Shown piece by piece: positions 44,600 to 53,835 of a stretch of DNA of 64,000 bases. The stretch is from Collinsella bouchesdurhonensis (GTDB taxonomy: Bacteria > Actinomycetota > Coriobacteriia > Coriobacteriales > Coriobacteriaceae). Positions within the stretch are counted from its first letter, which is position 1, and each line of letters starts with the position of its first letter. The position numbers and the translations under genes are program-made. The stretch spans positions 312,219 to 376,218 of the forward strand of contig NZ_LT699743.1 of assembly GCF_900155365.1 (NCBI RefSeq), written 5' to 3'. The notes under the pieces are model-generated. The model searched no databases and was not told the DNA's origin. It worked only from the letters and a program-made list of their open reading frames with translations.

Positions 44600-45535
44600 C
44601 TACACCTCCACATGCATGATCTTTCGAATAGCCACCCAAGCGCCGGCGTTGAGCGTCAACGCCACAGCGATCGACATTGCCCCCACGGTCGTTGCAAGAC
44701 CTGCCCTAAAATCCGTCGACAGCAGTGTCAAAAACGCGACCATCGCCGCCGGCATCCCCGCAACAAGCCGGGCAGACATGCGCGCCTGCGACGTCTTTAC
44801 ATCCAGCATGCGTTTGAGCTCCAGTCGCTCATGACACAGCTGGGCCGCTTCGCGCAGCAACTCCCCCAAAGGGGCTCCCGTGCGCTTGGATACCTTGAGA
44901 GCCAAAACAACAAGCTCAAGGCCAGGGGCATCGAGACGTTCGAGCATGGCATCGAGCGCCTCTGTTGCAGGCACACCGCAGTTCACTGCAAACGAGACGC
45001 GCATGAACTCCGTCCGAATAGGTTCCGCCGAACGTGCCCCGACAAATCGCATCGCCTGTGGAAGCGAATAGCCCGAAGCAAGCGAGATAGCAAGGGAGCC
45101 AAAAGCCTCTGGCATGGCAACTTCAAGTCTTCTTGCGCGATCGCGCAAACGACGAGAGCGCACCAAGCACAAAACAACCGGGGGTACAATCGCAAACAGC
45201 ACGCCCCATGGCGACCACGCCAAGAGAAGACCGAGCACCCCAGCTGCAAAGATAACCAGCACAAAAGCGCCCAGGCGCTCGGTAAACGAATACAGTGCAA
45301 AGGGACGCTTGCCGCGGCATGAGAGCTCCCCAATCTCACTCACCGCCCCTTCCACCCCCGGGAGCAATCTCAGCCGTCGCGCAAGACCAAACGACCCCAA
45401 GGACCGGCACCACGCACGCAACAAAGACGGCTTCGATCCCCGTGCAAGAGCAGGCTCACCGGCAGTTGTCCCAAGCGCTATCCAAACGCTTAGGCATACG
45501 AGGGCTCCGCTCCCCGCGGACACAAGGATCTCCAT
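44600..45535 (-). CDS. tadB: Tad pilus inner-membrane platform protein TadB
   Basis: 311 aa. N-terminal helix, two central helices (FVLVIFAAGVLGLLL, WGVLFAIVPPVVLCLV), a T2SF domain with RRLEVAMPEAFGSLAISLAS, and C-terminal helices. It forms the platform with TadC and couples to the CpaF ATPase. ATG 45535 has GGAGGAGG upstream and overlaps the end of cpaF by 46 bp. Confidence 0.87.
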   Translation of the reverse strand: MEILVSAGSGALVCLSVWIALGTTAGEPALARGSKPSLLRAWCRSLGSFGLARRLRLLPGVEGAVSEIGELSCRGKRPFALYSFTERLGAFVLVIFAAGVLGLLLAWSPWGVLFAIVPPVVLCLVRSRRLRDRARRLEVAMPEAFGSLAISLASGYSLPQAMRFVGARSAEPIRTEFMRVSFAVNCGVPATEALDAMLERLDAPGLELVVLALKVSKRTGAPLGELLREAAQLCHERLELKRMLDVKTSQARMSARLVAGMPAAMVAFLTLLSTDFRAGLATTVGAMSIAVALTLNAGAWVAIRKIMHVEV

Positions 45536-46836
45536 CGCTCGACCTCCTCCCGAGCAATCGCGCCAGAGCGCACTCCCTCTGCAATAAACGGCGGCTCTCG
45601 CAAGAGCAACCAGGTTGTTGTCGCCGGATCAAACGAGACATACTCCTCTAGCTGCACGCCGCCTTCCGGGGCGCGTGTCACGCCCGTAAACGACGACACG
45701 AAGCGCCGTCCATCCGGCATGCGCTGCGACATAACGATCCCATCAAGCGCCATGGCGATCTGCTCCTCAATCAGATCACCCGGAAGATCGATGCCGTAAC
45801 GAGAAAGCAGCGTTAGGCGCACAATCACCTCGCGCGCCGTACCCGCATGCAATGTGGTGAGCGAGCCATCGTGGCCCGTATTCATGGCCTGCAGCATGTC
45901 AATGCACTCTTCGCCGCGCACCTCACCCACCACGATACGATCGGGGCGCATACGCAGCGCATTTGCCACCAGCTGCCTGATGCTCACCTCTCCTTTGCCT
46001 TCTATCGACTCCGTGCGAGCCTCCAGGCGCACTACATGGGGATGACGCGCAAATTTAAGCTCCGCAGAATCCTCGATGGTCACGATGCGCTCAGCCAAAT
46101 CAATCTCGCAGGAAAGGGCATTGAGCAGCGTGGTCTTACCCGATCCCGTGCCGCCGGCAACCGCCAAATCTTGCCGCAACGAAACCGCGCAAGAAAGCAG
46201 CTGCGCATACCACGAGGGCAAAGAGCCCAATTCCACCAGCTCGCCCAAAGAGGTAATCCGGTCAGAAAATTTCCTAATCGTGAGCACTGGCCCGTCAATT
46301 GCAATGGGCGGAATCACTGCATTCACGCGATACCCGCTTGGGAGGCGAGCGTTCACGATAGGACTCCGCTCATCGATACGGCGGCCCAATGGCGAGATAA
46401 TCCGGTCGATGATCACGCGAATTTGTTCATCGTCTGCAAATACGTCGCGCATCGGATAGAGCTTTCCCGCGCGTTCGAAAAAGATTGCATCGCACCCGTT
46501 GACCATGATCTCGCTCACGCTGTCGTCGTCTAGTAGCTCTTGCAAAGGGCCGAGTCCCACCACGTCATCGAGAATCTCACGGACAATCCGCGTTTGCTCC
46601 TGTGCCGTCAACGAGACCGTCTCCCGCGCGTTGAGCACGGCTTCGATTGCCGGGCGTAACTCCTCGCGCGAGCGTTCCGACGAAACAGCCGCAGCAATTC
46701 GCGACACCTCGTCATAACCCACGCGCTCCAGCATCTCTTGCTTTACGCTTCGTTTTAGCTCCGCATAACGCAAGGGCATGGACGAAGATGCGCTCGGAAT
46801 CGACCCGGCACGTCGAACGCGCTCCAACACGCTCAT
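45490..46836 (-). CDS. cpaF: Tad pilus assembly ATPase
   Basis: 448 aa. Secretion ATPase of the VirB11/CpaF type that drives Flp pilus assembly. The N-terminal domain is followed by Walker [16 protein letters not shown] (~227-241), the Asp box [10 protein letters not shown], Walker [12 protein letters not shown] and His box [17 protein letters not shown] 46836 overlaps the cpaE stop (ATGA). Confidence 0.95.
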   Translation of the reverse strand: MSVLERVRRAGSIPSASSSMPLRYAELKRSVKQEMLERVGYDEVSRIAAAVSSERSREELRPAIEAVLNARETVSLTAQEQTRIVREILDDVVGLGPLQELLDDDSVSEIMVNGCDAIFFERAGKLYPMRDVFADDEQIRVIIDRIISPLGRRIDERSPIVNARLPSGYRVNAVIPPIAIDGPVLTIRKFSDRITSLGELVELGSLPSWYAQLLSCAVSLRQDLAVAGGTGSGKTTLLNALSCEIDLAERIVTIEDSAELKFARHPHVVRLEARTESIEGKGEVSIRQLVANALRMRPDRIVVGEVRGEECIDMLQAMNTGHDGSLTTLHAGTAREVIVRLTLLSRYGIDLPGDLIEEQIAMALDGIVMSQRMPDGRRFVSSFTGVTRAPEGGVQLEEYVSFDPATTTWLLLREPPFIAEGVRSGAIAREEVERWRSLCPRGAEPSYA

Positions 46837-48455
46837 GACTTTTCACCCCGCTGCTTTTTGCGCAAAAAGCGTCGGCGCCCGCGCCCGTTTGCCTGCTGGG
46901 TTCGCGCCTGGTAAGCCTGCTCCCATGCTCCAATGTCGCAACCGAGCTCCTTTGCCACACAACGTACAAGCTCTGTCACATCACGGGAAAACGCAGACTC
47001 CTGTGCTACAAATTCCCCCAAGCGACCAAACGCCTGCATTTGCTCCAGGGCATCGCCGCCTTCGGATACACGCATGCGAGAACGCAACGAGATCGCCATT
47101 TCAAAGCGAAGCGCTTGCTCCTCCTGATTGCCTGCGCGTCCAAACCGATTGAACACCGACGTCATCTTTGTTTTTGCCACGCCGATTCGGCTTGCCAGCT
47201 CAATCGCACGAAGCGCCGAAGACGCGCACCCTGCCTGTCCAACGACAATGCAGCGATCGCATTGCGCGACAGCACAGGCAACGCTATCACCCCAAAACGT
47301 CGAAGTATCGGCAAAGATAATGTCCGCTTCTTGTCGCAAAAGCCCAATCAGCCGCTCCACAGGACCCGAAAGCAATTCGGCGCGCTCGGGCAAAAGCGCC
47401 GGCCCCCACAAGGTCACCCCTGGAGCCACGCGCATGGCTGTTGCCTCAGCGCCAGCCTCAATCCCCTTAAAATCAGGGTCTTCCACAGCAAGAGATGCCA
47501 GGTCATTTGGCTCATCGATCCCCACCATGTCGTACATATTTCCAAACATCAGGTCCAAATCGAGCACCGCGGCGCGCAATCCCATCGACGCCGCAGCAAA
47601 CGCCATTGCAGCCGTCAACGTGGTCTTGCCCACCCCGCCCCTTCCGGATATGACCGCGACAAGCGGCGCCCCGCCAGAAGAGGTGGAGACGGGGGCTGCG
47701 ATCTTCTCCTCGAGAACCGTGCCCGTATGCGCGGAAGACACCACTTCCCGCTCGCGAGCTTGCTTGCCATCCAACGAATCAGGCCCCATTGCCTCCTCTT
47801 CAGGCAGTTCATCTCCTACAGCCATCTTTGCAAAGGCCGGCACCGCCATCGGCGCCGCCACGCTGTGCGAAGCCTCGTCGACCTCGCGCGCACGGGACAC
47901 CCTGTCCCCGCTTTCGGGAAACGGTCCCGTCACCCCATGCGGCTCGACCCATGGCGGTTCCTCCAGGTCAGCCGCAAAACGGTCGATCTGCCATTCGGGC
48001 ACATCCCCAAGCTCATCTGCCTCCGCCGGGTGCACTTCTACTTCTTCATGAGTTCCAGCAGGGGACGCGGCCACCCCTGCGTCTTTGGGACAATCCTTCG
48101 TCTCTGCCCTTGATATAGGTGAATCACATGCCGCGCCCTCTGCTGCAATCACCTCCGTAGCGCCCGCGGCAAACAGGTTCGCCGCCGCTTCCGCATCCTT
48201 GCGCGCAACAAGAACCACAATCGGAGCGCTCCAGCCCGCGCCAACAAGCTCGCGCACAACGCGTTGCGCCGTCGCCGGCTCGTCAAACGAGACAGCCGCC
48301 CCCACCGCCACCTGCAATAGCACCCGAGCAACGTCGGATATGCCCTGTTCGCACCCCATGCGCATCAACTGCGCGCGAGGACACCGGCGCTCGACCTCCT
48401 CCGTCAGTTCGCGCACATTGGATCTCGCGGCGCACAGCAGCCACACCGAACTCAT
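46833..48455 (-). CDS. cpaE: CpaE-like ParA/MinD ATPase of the Tad system
   Basis: 540 aa. Residues ~1-100 resemble a degenerate receiver domain, ~100-265 are an acidic, low-complexity linker, and ~265-510 form a MinD/ParA ATPase: SGRGGVGKTTLTAAMAF (deviant Walker A), AVLDLDLMFG and a DTSTFWGD switch. The C-terminal tail is basic (GRGRRRFLRKKQRG). CpaE positions or regulates the pilus machine. The ATG overlaps the cpaB stop (ATGA). Confidence 0.9.
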   Translation of the reverse strand: MSSVWLLCAARSNVRELTEEVERRCPRAQLMRMGCEQGISDVARVLLQVAVGAAVSFDEPATAQRVVRELVGAGWSAPIVVLVARKDAEAAANLFAAGATEVIAAEGAACDSPISRAETKDCPKDAGVAASPAGTHEEVEVHPAEADELGDVPEWQIDRFAADLEEPPWVEPHGVTGPFPESGDRVSRAREVDEASHSVAAPMAVPAFAKMAVGDELPEEEAMGPDSLDGKQAREREVVSSAHTGTVLEEKIAAPVSTSSGGAPLVAVISGRGGVGKTTLTAAMAFAAASMGLRAAVLDLDLMFGNMYDMVGIDEPNDLASLAVEDPDFKGIEAGAEATAMRVAPGVTLWGPALLPERAELLSGPVERLIGLLRQEADIIFADTSTFWGDSVACAVAQCDRCIVVGQAGCASSALRAIELASRIGVAKTKMTSVFNRFGRAGNQEEQALRFEMAISLRSRMRVSEGGDALEQMQAFGRLGEFVAQESAFSRDVTELVRCVAKELGCDIGAWEQAYQARTQQANGRGRRRFLRKKQRGEKS

Positions 48456-49117
48456 GACGTGCCTCCTTTTTCTGAAGCGGCCCCCGAAGAGAAAGCGCCG
48501 CCTGTTGCAATCGTCACCATCCCCTGAGAGGTCACCGCCAAAAGCTCCGGCACCCGCTCGGGTTCCACCCCAAGCGTTACCCAGCTCAATGCAGCGCCTC
48601 CAACACGCTCCGAACTCGTATCGAGCACCTGCGCCGAAAGCAACAGGTCTGCCACGGAGTCGCGCGAGGCATAGACATCCACGCGATCCCCTGCCTTGAT
48701 CGCCCCGCCCAGGGCATGCTCCTCATCGCTTGCAACCGACACCGCAACCATTCCGTCTGGAACCTCCAATGAGCCCACCGGTTTCTCGATAAAGTACGCA
48801 GCACTTACCACAGCACGCTTGGGTATGCGCGAGGTCGCCGTCTTTCCGGCGACTTCCTCCATCGACGTAAACGCATCCGAGGGCAGCAGACTCGAAACCC
48901 AATCCTCAACGGCAACGCTCCCGTCATCGATTCGCTCGCCCGGCTCGATATCACGGGTGGCAACACAAACCCGAGTCACGTCTCCCCCGTACGATTCGAT
49001 CGTCTCGCGCTGCCTCACCTGGGCTTCTTCACGCACCGAAGTCACATACCAGCAGGTCAATACAGCAGCAAGCAAGCCCATAGCAACGCTTACGACAACA
49101 CGCGCCTTCTTTCTCAT
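48452..49117 (-). CDS. cpaB: CpaB/RcpC-like SAF-domain protein
   Basis: 221 aa. N-terminal membrane helix (VVVSVAMGLLAAVLTCWYV), then a SAF domain (VCVATRDIEPGERIDDGSV) and a C-terminal CpaB region with IKAGDRVDVYAS. CpaB/RcpC binds the outer part of the Tad apparatus. ATG 49117 is chosen for the GGGGGGTGG just upstream; the frame extends 32 codons more. First gene of the Tad operon, which continues through eleven further genes to the DUF192 gene. Confidence 0.85.
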   Translation of the reverse strand: MRKKARVVVSVAMGLLAAVLTCWYVTSVREEAQVRQRETIESYGGDVTRVCVATRDIEPGERIDDGSVAVEDWVSSLLPSDAFTSMEEVAGKTATSRIPKRAVVSAAYFIEKPVGSLEVPDGMVAVSVASDEEHALGGAIKAGDRVDVYASRDSVADLLLSAQVLDTSSERVGGAALSWVTLGVEPERVPELLAVTSQGMVTIATGGAFSSGAASEKGGTS

Positions 49118-49334
49118 CGCCACCCCCCAATGCTTGCAGCAAAGACCCGTGTCTTTGCTATCTCGATTGTGCTCAGGAACCTGGCATGCGCCGTAATCAA
49201 TATGAGAAGTCAAATCACGGCCTTACAAATCTCTCCCCCATTTCTCACACGCCTTGTTAGATTTGAGGGGAGAATGCCGCGACACTTGTGCGATACCTTC
49301 GCGGCGCCAGGGCACCAAACATGCCCCACAAACA

Positions 49335-49367
49335 TAAAAAAGGGCATCGACCAGCATCGATGCCCTT
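49335..49367 (-). terminator. Second tandem terminator after rsgA
   Basis: AGGGCATCGA pairs with TCGATGCCCT around a 6-nt loop, followed by TTTTTTAT on the minus strand. It isolates the Tad operon from upstream transcription. The 337-bp gap 49118-49454 otherwise holds only the first tandem terminator and the presumed Tad promoter, which I could not place. Confidence 0.9.
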
Positions 49368-49383
49368 CAAACAATCGCGCAAA

Positions 49384-49407
49384 GAAAAAAGCCGCCAAGA
49401 CGGCGGC
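49384..49407 (-). terminator. First tandem terminator after rsgA
   Basis: GCCGCC/GGCGGC hairpin with a short loop and TTTTTTC on the minus strand, 48 bp past the rsgA stop. Confidence 0.85.
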
Positions 49408-49454
49408 CTTGCAATTTCTCAGCTATGTACACGTGCGCCAACCGAAGCCGCGCT

Positions 49455-50633
49455 CTACCCCAAATGAATATCTGGATCGAGCGACTGAGCGCTCACGCGC
49501 ATCTCGCGCGCAAGCGAAAGGAACTCATCGAGACGAATACGCTCGATAGCGCCCTCTTCGACGCCTTCGCACACCGCGCATCCCGGCTCATGGGTATGCG
49601 TGCAATCGTTAAAGCGACAGGCACGAGCTGCCTCGACAATCTCGGGAAACATCTTTGCCAGCCCCCGCTCATGACCGACAAGCGGCAAACTGCGCAAGCC
49701 CGGAGCATCGGCGATGACACCCGCATCGTGACCCAGCGAGACCATAACGCGGGCGACTGTGGTGTGACGACCCGCGTCATCACGCTCACGCACGTCTCCG
49801 GTCTCCAACGCCTCATGGCCAAGCAGGGCGTTAAGAAGCGTCGATTTGCCAGCCCCCGATTCGCCCAAAATCATGGCGCAAGAACCCGCCGGAACGCAGG
49901 CGCGCACCTCATCGACGCCCTGTCCTGCTACCGAAGACGTAACAAGCACGCGCACCTGCGGCCCCACCAGCTGTCGAACCGTCCGCACCACGCGCTCGAG
50001 CTCGACATCGTCACAGCGGTCAGCCTTGGTAAGCACGATTACAGGCTCAACGCCACAATCGAGCGCCAACACCATGGAGCGTGCAATGCGGTCGCATACC
50101 AGCTCAAGCGTATCGCGCACAGAGCCCAACGCCTGCACGACCAAGATAGCGTCGATGTTTGCCGCAAGCACCTGGCGCTCGCCGCGCTTCTTGCCGCGCC
50201 AGCGTTCAAAGGAGCTGTGACGCGGCAGCACGTGCTCGATAACGCCCATATCGTGGCCGGCAGAAATGCGAACGACAACACGATCGCCCACGGTGGGCAA
50301 AAGCACCTGCTCGTCGCTGCGTGTCTTGGCAAAACCCACGGCATGCTCGGCACGCAAAGTCTGGTCTGCGCAGGCTACCAGCGGAAACCCGCGATCCAGG
50401 CGCACGACAACGCCCAGGTGCATCTCGGAGGCAGCCTGTTCGTCACGACGGGCAGCATCGGCAACCCACGCTTCGAACGCGGCAGCCTGAACAGCATCCG
50501 CCCCCATATCCTCAAACGCGGGAACGTCATGCAAAGACTCGAGGGCAGGCAAATCGGCGACAGTGCAGGCCTGCTCCCGCGACATCCCGCGCGAGCGACG
50601 AGACAACCCTGTGCGCTTCTTTGCCTTGCCCAT
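49455..50633 (-). CDS. rsgA: Ribosome small subunit-dependent GTPase A
   Basis: 392 aa. Late 30S assembly GTPase. An N-terminal OB-like domain precedes a circularly permuted GTPase with G4 VLTKADRC before G1 GESGAGKSTLLNALLG and G3-like DAPGLRSL. The C-terminal zinc site is CRFNDCTHTHEPGCAVC. The N-terminal ~90 residues are longer than usual and basic (GKAKKRTGLSRRSRG). ATG 50633 follows the P-ATPase stop by 9 bp with TAGGAG upstream. Confidence 0.95.
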   Translation of the reverse strand: MGKAKKRTGLSRRSRGMSREQACTVADLPALESLHDVPAFEDMGADAVQAAAFEAWVADAARRDEQAASEMHLGVVVRLDRGFPLVACADQTLRAEHAVGFAKTRSDEQVLLPTVGDRVVVRISAGHDMGVIEHVLPRHSSFERWRGKKRGERQVLAANIDAILVVQALGSVRDTLELVCDRIARSMVLALDCGVEPVIVLTKADRCDDVELERVVRTVRQLVGPQVRVLVTSSVAGQGVDEVRACVPAGSCAMILGESGAGKSTLLNALLGHEALETGDVRERDDAGRHTTVARVMVSLGHDAGVIADAPGLRSLPLVGHERGLAKMFPEIVEAARACRFNDCTHTHEPGCAVCEGVEEGAIERIRLDEFLSLAREMRVSAQSLDPDIHLG

Positions 50634-50642
50634 GTGTGTCTC

Positions 50643-53324
50643 CTACTCCTTCTCGATGGCGCGCATGATGGCCTTTTGGATCTCCACGATGGGGATGATC
50701 AGGAACGCCAGGGCCAGCGCGGCGATAACGCCCTTAAGCTCAAGCGTCACAGGGCCAAAGAACATATTGGCGAGCGTCGGCTGCACGGTCACGATTACCG
50801 TCAACACCAGCGCCAACGCGGCAGAAGCCCACAGCCACTTGTTCTGCTTCTTCATAGTAAACAGGGAAGCGCGACGGCTGCGCATGTTGAAGCAATGGAA
50901 GATCTCGACCATGTTGAGCGTGATGAACGCCATCATGACGCCCTCTTCGTCCGCATTGCCCGCAATCATATCGGAGATGTGAATGTAGCCCATATCAAAG
51001 TAGACACCCACAAAGAAGCTCGCGAGCACCAGTACGGTGATGATCAGGCCCTGAACAACGCAGTCCACGCCCATGTGACCGGCAAAGACACCGTCCTTGG
51101 CATTACGGGGTTTGCGCTTCATAACGTCGCCCTCGGCCTCTTCCATGCCAAGCGCCAGCGCCGGGAAGCAGTCGGTCACAAGGTTCACCCACAGCAACTG
51201 TACCGGCTGGAAGATGGTAAAGCCAATGAGCGTGGCGATAAAGACGCTAAAGACCTCGGCGAGGTTTGCCGAGAGCAGGAACTGGATAACCTTGCGGATG
51301 TTGTCATAGATGCGACGGCCCTCTTCGCAGGCACCGATGATGGTGGCGAAGTTGTCGTCGGCAAGCACCATGTCGGCAACGTTCTTGGTCACGTCGGTGC
51401 CGGTGATACCCATGCCAATGCCAATATCGGCGCGCTTGATGGAGGGCGCGTCGTTCACGCCGTCGCCGGTCATGGCCACGATCTGGTCGCGGCTCTTCCA
51501 CGCCTCGACGATGCGCGTCTTGTGCTCGGGCTGAACGCGTGCGTATACGCCAAAGTCCTCGATGTGGGCGTCGAGTTCCTCTTCGCTCATGCGATCGAGC
51601 TCGGCGCCGGTGATGGCCTGGCTGCGATCCGTAACGATACCCAGCTGCTTGGCGATAGCCACAGCGGTATCGATATGGTCACCCGTAATCATAACGGTGC
51701 GGATACCCGCGGCATGAGCCTCCTTGATGGCAGCGGCGGCCTCCGGACGGACCGGGTCGATCATGCCCGAAAGGCCACAAAACACCATATCGTGCTCAAG
51801 GGCCGAGGCGGAGCAATCGGCGGGAATCTCGTCGTACGAACGGCTTGCCAGGGCAAGAACGCGCAAGGCCTCATCGGCCATGGACTTGTTGGCAGCGGCG
51901 ATCTGCGCGCGGCGCTCGTCGGTCAGCGCGACGATGGCATCGCCCTCATATATATGAGTGCACAGGCCCAAAACAACGTCGGGCGCGCCCTTGGTATACT
52001 GCTCGTAAGCACCATCGAGGGTCTCCACCACAACGGACATCATCTTCCGGCCCGAGTCGAACGGCGCCTCGCCCACACGCGGATGCTCGGTGGTAAGGCC
52101 CGTAAGGCCCGCCTTGCCGGCGTCGTTTACCAGCGCGCACTCGGTGGGCTCGCCCACGGCCTCGCCCAGCTCCTCGTCCCACGTAGCATCGGAGCACAGG
52201 GCCATGCCGGCGAGGAACTTCTCCTCGGGAGCAGCGAGCTCGTGCTTGACCACGGTCATCTTGTTTTGGGTAAGGGTACCCGTCTTATCGGAGCAAATAG
52301 TTTGCGTGCAACCGAGGGTCTCGACGGCAGAGAGCTTGCGGATAATCGCCTGGCGCTTGGCCATCTTGGTCACGCCGAGCGAAAGCACGATGGTCACAAC
52401 GGCAACAAGGCCCTCGGGGATTGCGGCAACGGCCAACGAGACGGCAACCATAAAGGTGTCGAGCAGCGCCGAGGGATCGGCCATGACGTTGCCCACGCCA
52501 TGGCGGAGGATGTCCACGCCAAAGATAACGACGCAGATAACGATAACCATAACGGTAAGGATACGGCTAAGCTCGGCCAGTTTGACCTGAAGGGGCGTCA
52601 GCTCCTCCTTGGCATCGGCGAGGGCGCCGGCGATCTTGCCCATCTCGGTATCCATGCCGGTTCCCACCACAACGGCGCGACCGCGGCCATAGACCACCGT
52701 AGAACCCATATAGCACATGTTCTTGCGGTCGCCGAGCGGCACATCGTCGGCACCAGCGGCAAGCTCAATCGTGCGAGCGTGCTTCTCGACAGGCACGGAC
52801 TCTCCGGTAAGCGCCGCCTCCTCGATCTTCATCGTGACACTCTCGAGCACACGGCAGTCGGCAGGCACCGAGTCGCCGGCCTCGAGCAGCACGATATCGC
52901 CAGGAACGAGCTCGGCGCTCGGCAGATGGCACAACTTGCCGTCACGCATGACCTTGGACTGGGCCGCACTCATCTCCTGAAGGGCAGCCAAAGCCTCTTC
53001 GCTCTTCGCCTCCTGCACAACGCCGAGCACGGAGTTCACTACGACGACGAACATGATGATAATCACGTCGGCAAAATCGGCCTCGCCCTTCACCATGCCG
53101 GTAAGGGCCGAGATGACAGCCGCCACGATAAGCATGATGACCATAGGGTCTGCCATCTGCTCAAAGAAGCGCTTCCACAGCGGAACAGGAGCCGCTTCGT
53201 CAAGTTTGTTGGGGCCTGTCTGGCGCAGCCTGTCGGCAGCGACAGCAGAGGTCAGGCCGTCCTCAGCACTCGTTGCCTGCGCATCGAGCACGTCCTTGGC
53301 GTCGGCCAAGTATTCACGTTGCAT
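50643..53324 (-). CDS. Calcium-type P-type ATPase (P2)
   Basis: 893 aa. N-terminal cation ATPase domain, about ten membrane helices, TGES in the actuator (ALTGESVPV), the helix-4 motif AAIPEGL, phosphorylation site DKTGTLT (Asp ~346), and the hinge TGDGVNDAPSIKRADIG. The PEGL motif and overall layout fit P2 Ca2+ pumps (SERCA/PMCA-like). It would export Ca2+, or possibly Mn2+, at the cell membrane. ATG 53324 has AGGAGG 7-8 nt upstream. The leader can fold to hide that site. Confidence 0.93.
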   Translation of the reverse strand: MQREYLADAKDVLDAQATSAEDGLTSAVAADRLRQTGPNKLDEAAPVPLWKRFFEQMADPMVIMLIVAAVISALTGMVKGEADFADVIIIMFVVVVNSVLGVVQEAKSEEALAALQEMSAAQSKVMRDGKLCHLPSAELVPGDIVLLEAGDSVPADCRVLESVTMKIEEAALTGESVPVEKHARTIELAAGADDVPLGDRKNMCYMGSTVVYGRGRAVVVGTGMDTEMGKIAGALADAKEELTPLQVKLAELSRILTVMVIVICVVIFGVDILRHGVGNVMADPSALLDTFMVAVSLAVAAIPEGLVAVVTIVLSLGVTKMAKRQAIIRKLSAVETLGCTQTICSDKTGTLTQNKMTVVKHELAAPEEKFLAGMALCSDATWDEELGEAVGEPTECALVNDAGKAGLTGLTTEHPRVGEAPFDSGRKMMSVVVETLDGAYEQYTKGAPDVVLGLCTHIYEGDAIVALTDERRAQIAAANKSMADEALRVLALASRSYDEIPADCSASALEHDMVFCGLSGMIDPVRPEAAAAIKEAHAAGIRTVMITGDHIDTAVAIAKQLGIVTDRSQAITGAELDRMSEEELDAHIEDFGVYARVQPEHKTRIVEAWKSRDQIVAMTGDGVNDAPSIKRADIGIGMGITGTDVTKNVADMVLADDNFATIIGACEEGRRIYDNIRKVIQFLLSANLAEVFSVFIATLIGFTIFQPVQLLWVNLVTDCFPALALGMEEAEGDVMKRKPRNAKDGVFAGHMGVDCVVQGLIITVLVLASFFVGVYFDMGYIHISDMIAGNADEEGVMMAFITLNMVEIFHCFNMRSRRASLFTMKKQNKWLWASAALALVLTVIVTVQPTLANMFFGPVTLELKGVIAALALAFLIIPIVEIQKAIMRAIEKE

Positions 53325-53332
53325 AGATTCCC

Positions 53333-53388
53333 CTCCTGGGATGATTGAGCTGCCAAGCAGATTGATGCCCGATCATAATTCCCAGGAG
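53333..53388 (-). promoter_or_regulatory. Ribosome-site-sequestering stem-loop in the P-ATPase leader
   Basis: CTCCTGGG (minus-strand first arm, plus 53381-53388) pairs with CCCAGGAG (plus 53333-53340), which includes part of the ribosome site. An inner ATGAT/ATCAT pairing (53341-53345 with 53372-53376) extends it across a 4-nt bulge, and a CTGC/GCAG hairpin lies inside. The ATPase ribosome site would be masked in this fold. Confidence 0.5.
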
Positions 53389-53835
53389 AAGGGCAAGGGC
53401 TCATCAAGGCTGCCATGCTTAGCAGCGATTTGCAGTCCCCTTATAGTACCCAAAAGGTCGAAGACGCGCTGTGCCGAGCGGCAGACATCGTCCAGGCTCC
53501 GCAATTTCATCGACATTTCTTTATCGAAGCCTAACGCAGGGCAAACATCGTTTTGTTGCGCTATTTGTACCGTATTATTCCGAAAGCCTGCATTCCTTGG
53601 CGGCTCGAGCGCATCCAGGTCGCCTCGATACCCCCAGACCCGTTTCCCCTGCGTACGCGCTCCTTTCTTCTCAGCGAACGTTCGTCATAACGAAGCTAAT
53701 TTCTTTCGTTTCATTTATTATTTCTGCAGGTAGGAGAGTTTGTAAGTTTCGGATTCTTTCGTAATCGAAAGCAACATCCTGTCGTATACTGTTTTTAAAG
53801 TGGAAGCATCGGCACAGACTTCTATGGAGGTATGC
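53389..53835. other. Divergent intergenic region between P-ATPase and pyruvate kinase
   Basis: 447 bp without a convincing gene; frames here lack ribosome sites and family resemblance. A TATACT hexamer at 53785-53790 could be the pyk -10 box, but no good -35 is seen at 17 bp. Confidence 0.5.

Noticed and set aside
49425-53348. 1307-codon plus-strand frame opposite rsgA and the P-ATPase
   Set aside because: It spans two well-defined minus-strand genes, is rich in His/Arg/Ala shadow composition and has no recognisable domain.
53325-53480. yybP-ykoY manganese riboswitch upstream of the P-ATPase
   Set aside because: The leader is structured, but I could not find the conserved loop sequences of that class; only the ribosome-site hairpin is reported.
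53053-53733. 226-codon plus-strand frame overlapping the P-ATPase start and the pyk upstream region
   Set aside because: It starts within the ATPase coding region on the other strand and shows no domain; treated as chance.
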